Below are positions 38,284-39,499 of a DNA stretch of 39,499 nt, one piece after another. Position numbers and translations under genes: made by a program. Numbering within the stretch: position 1 is the first letter of the stretch; each line of letters starts with the position of its first letter. A model generated the notes under the pieces. That model had not been told where the DNA came from. It ran no database searches and saw nothing but the letters and a program-made list of their open reading frames with translations. Source of the stretch: Burkholderiales bacterium (GTDB taxonomy: Bacteria > Pseudomonadota > Gammaproteobacteria > Burkholderiales > Burkholderiaceae_C); the NCBI GenBank assembly GCA_027484405.1, contig JAIXTA010000200.1:1-39499 (forward strand), written 5' to 3'.

Positions 38284-39499
<1,216 letters not shown>

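Overview
The window is a GC-rich chromosomal core segment, most consistent with a betaproteobacterium of the order Burkholderiales (Comamonadaceae-like or a near relative). This rests on gene content and order: a complete division and cell wall (dcw) cluster from mraZ to ftsZ followed by lpxC; then dciA, an M23 peptidase, secA, argJ, an AAA+ ATPase, mutT, yacG, zapD, coaE, pilD-pilC-pilB, tRNA-Pro, ispB, rplU-rpmA and obgE. MurE carries the DNPR motif typical of meso-diaminopimelate-adding enzymes, and LpxC and MraZ are present, so the cell is Gram-negative with lipid A. No taxonomic assignment below order is claimed.

Layout. 1-244: the 3' end of a phosphonate-type ABC permease. 382-1803 (minus): an APC-family amino acid permease. 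1972-2889 (minus): an exported protein with a methyltransferase fold. 2890-3411: a regulatory intergenic region with a perfect palindrome, a candidate promoter and four MraZ-like boxes at exact 10-bp spacing. 3412-20599: the dcw operon mraZ-rsmH-ftsL-ftsI-murE-murF-mraY-murD-ftsW-murG-murC-ddl-ftsQ-ftsA-ftsZ, very tightly packed, mostly with 1-4 base stop/start overlaps. 20823-21953: lpxC and a tiny membrane ORF. 21967-23471: dciA (minus) divergent from an M23 peptidase. 23724-29955: secA, argJ, a DUF815 ATPase and a MutT/ThiE-like fusion. 30103-35662 (minus): pilB-pilC-pilD-coaE-zapD-yacG. 36026-37091 (minus): ispB and tRNA-Pro(CGG). 37316-39499: rplU, rpmA and the start of obgE.

How the genes work together. 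MurC-MurD-MurE-MurF with Ddl build UDP-MurNAc-pentapeptide. MraY and MurG make lipid II, and FtsW/FtsI polymerise and crosslink it at the septum. FtsA and FtsZ form the cytoplasmic ring, FtsQ and FtsL the periplasmic scaffold, and ZapD (further down) bundles FtsZ. LpxC commits carbon to lipid A, so both envelope layers are encoded side by side. IspB would make the quinone side chain. PilB, PilC and PilD are the motor, platform and prepilin peptidase of type IV pili.

Most of the window is ordinary core genome, and I see no defence, phage or CRISPR system. The unusual points are: (1) a diverged 45-bp tandem duplication of the murC start, separated by a GC-rich palindrome-bounded insert, which creates a 42-codon ORF linking murG to murC by two ATGA overlaps; (2) similar very short linking ORFs at the ftsQ/ftsA and ftsA/ftsZ junctions; (3) a ribosomal protein L21 about twice normal length with a C-terminal helix-hairpin-helix-like domain; (4) a lysine in the FtsZ glycine-rich GTP-binding loop; (5) a dispersed repeat that supplies the C-terminal tail of the DUF815 ATPase and recurs before obgE.
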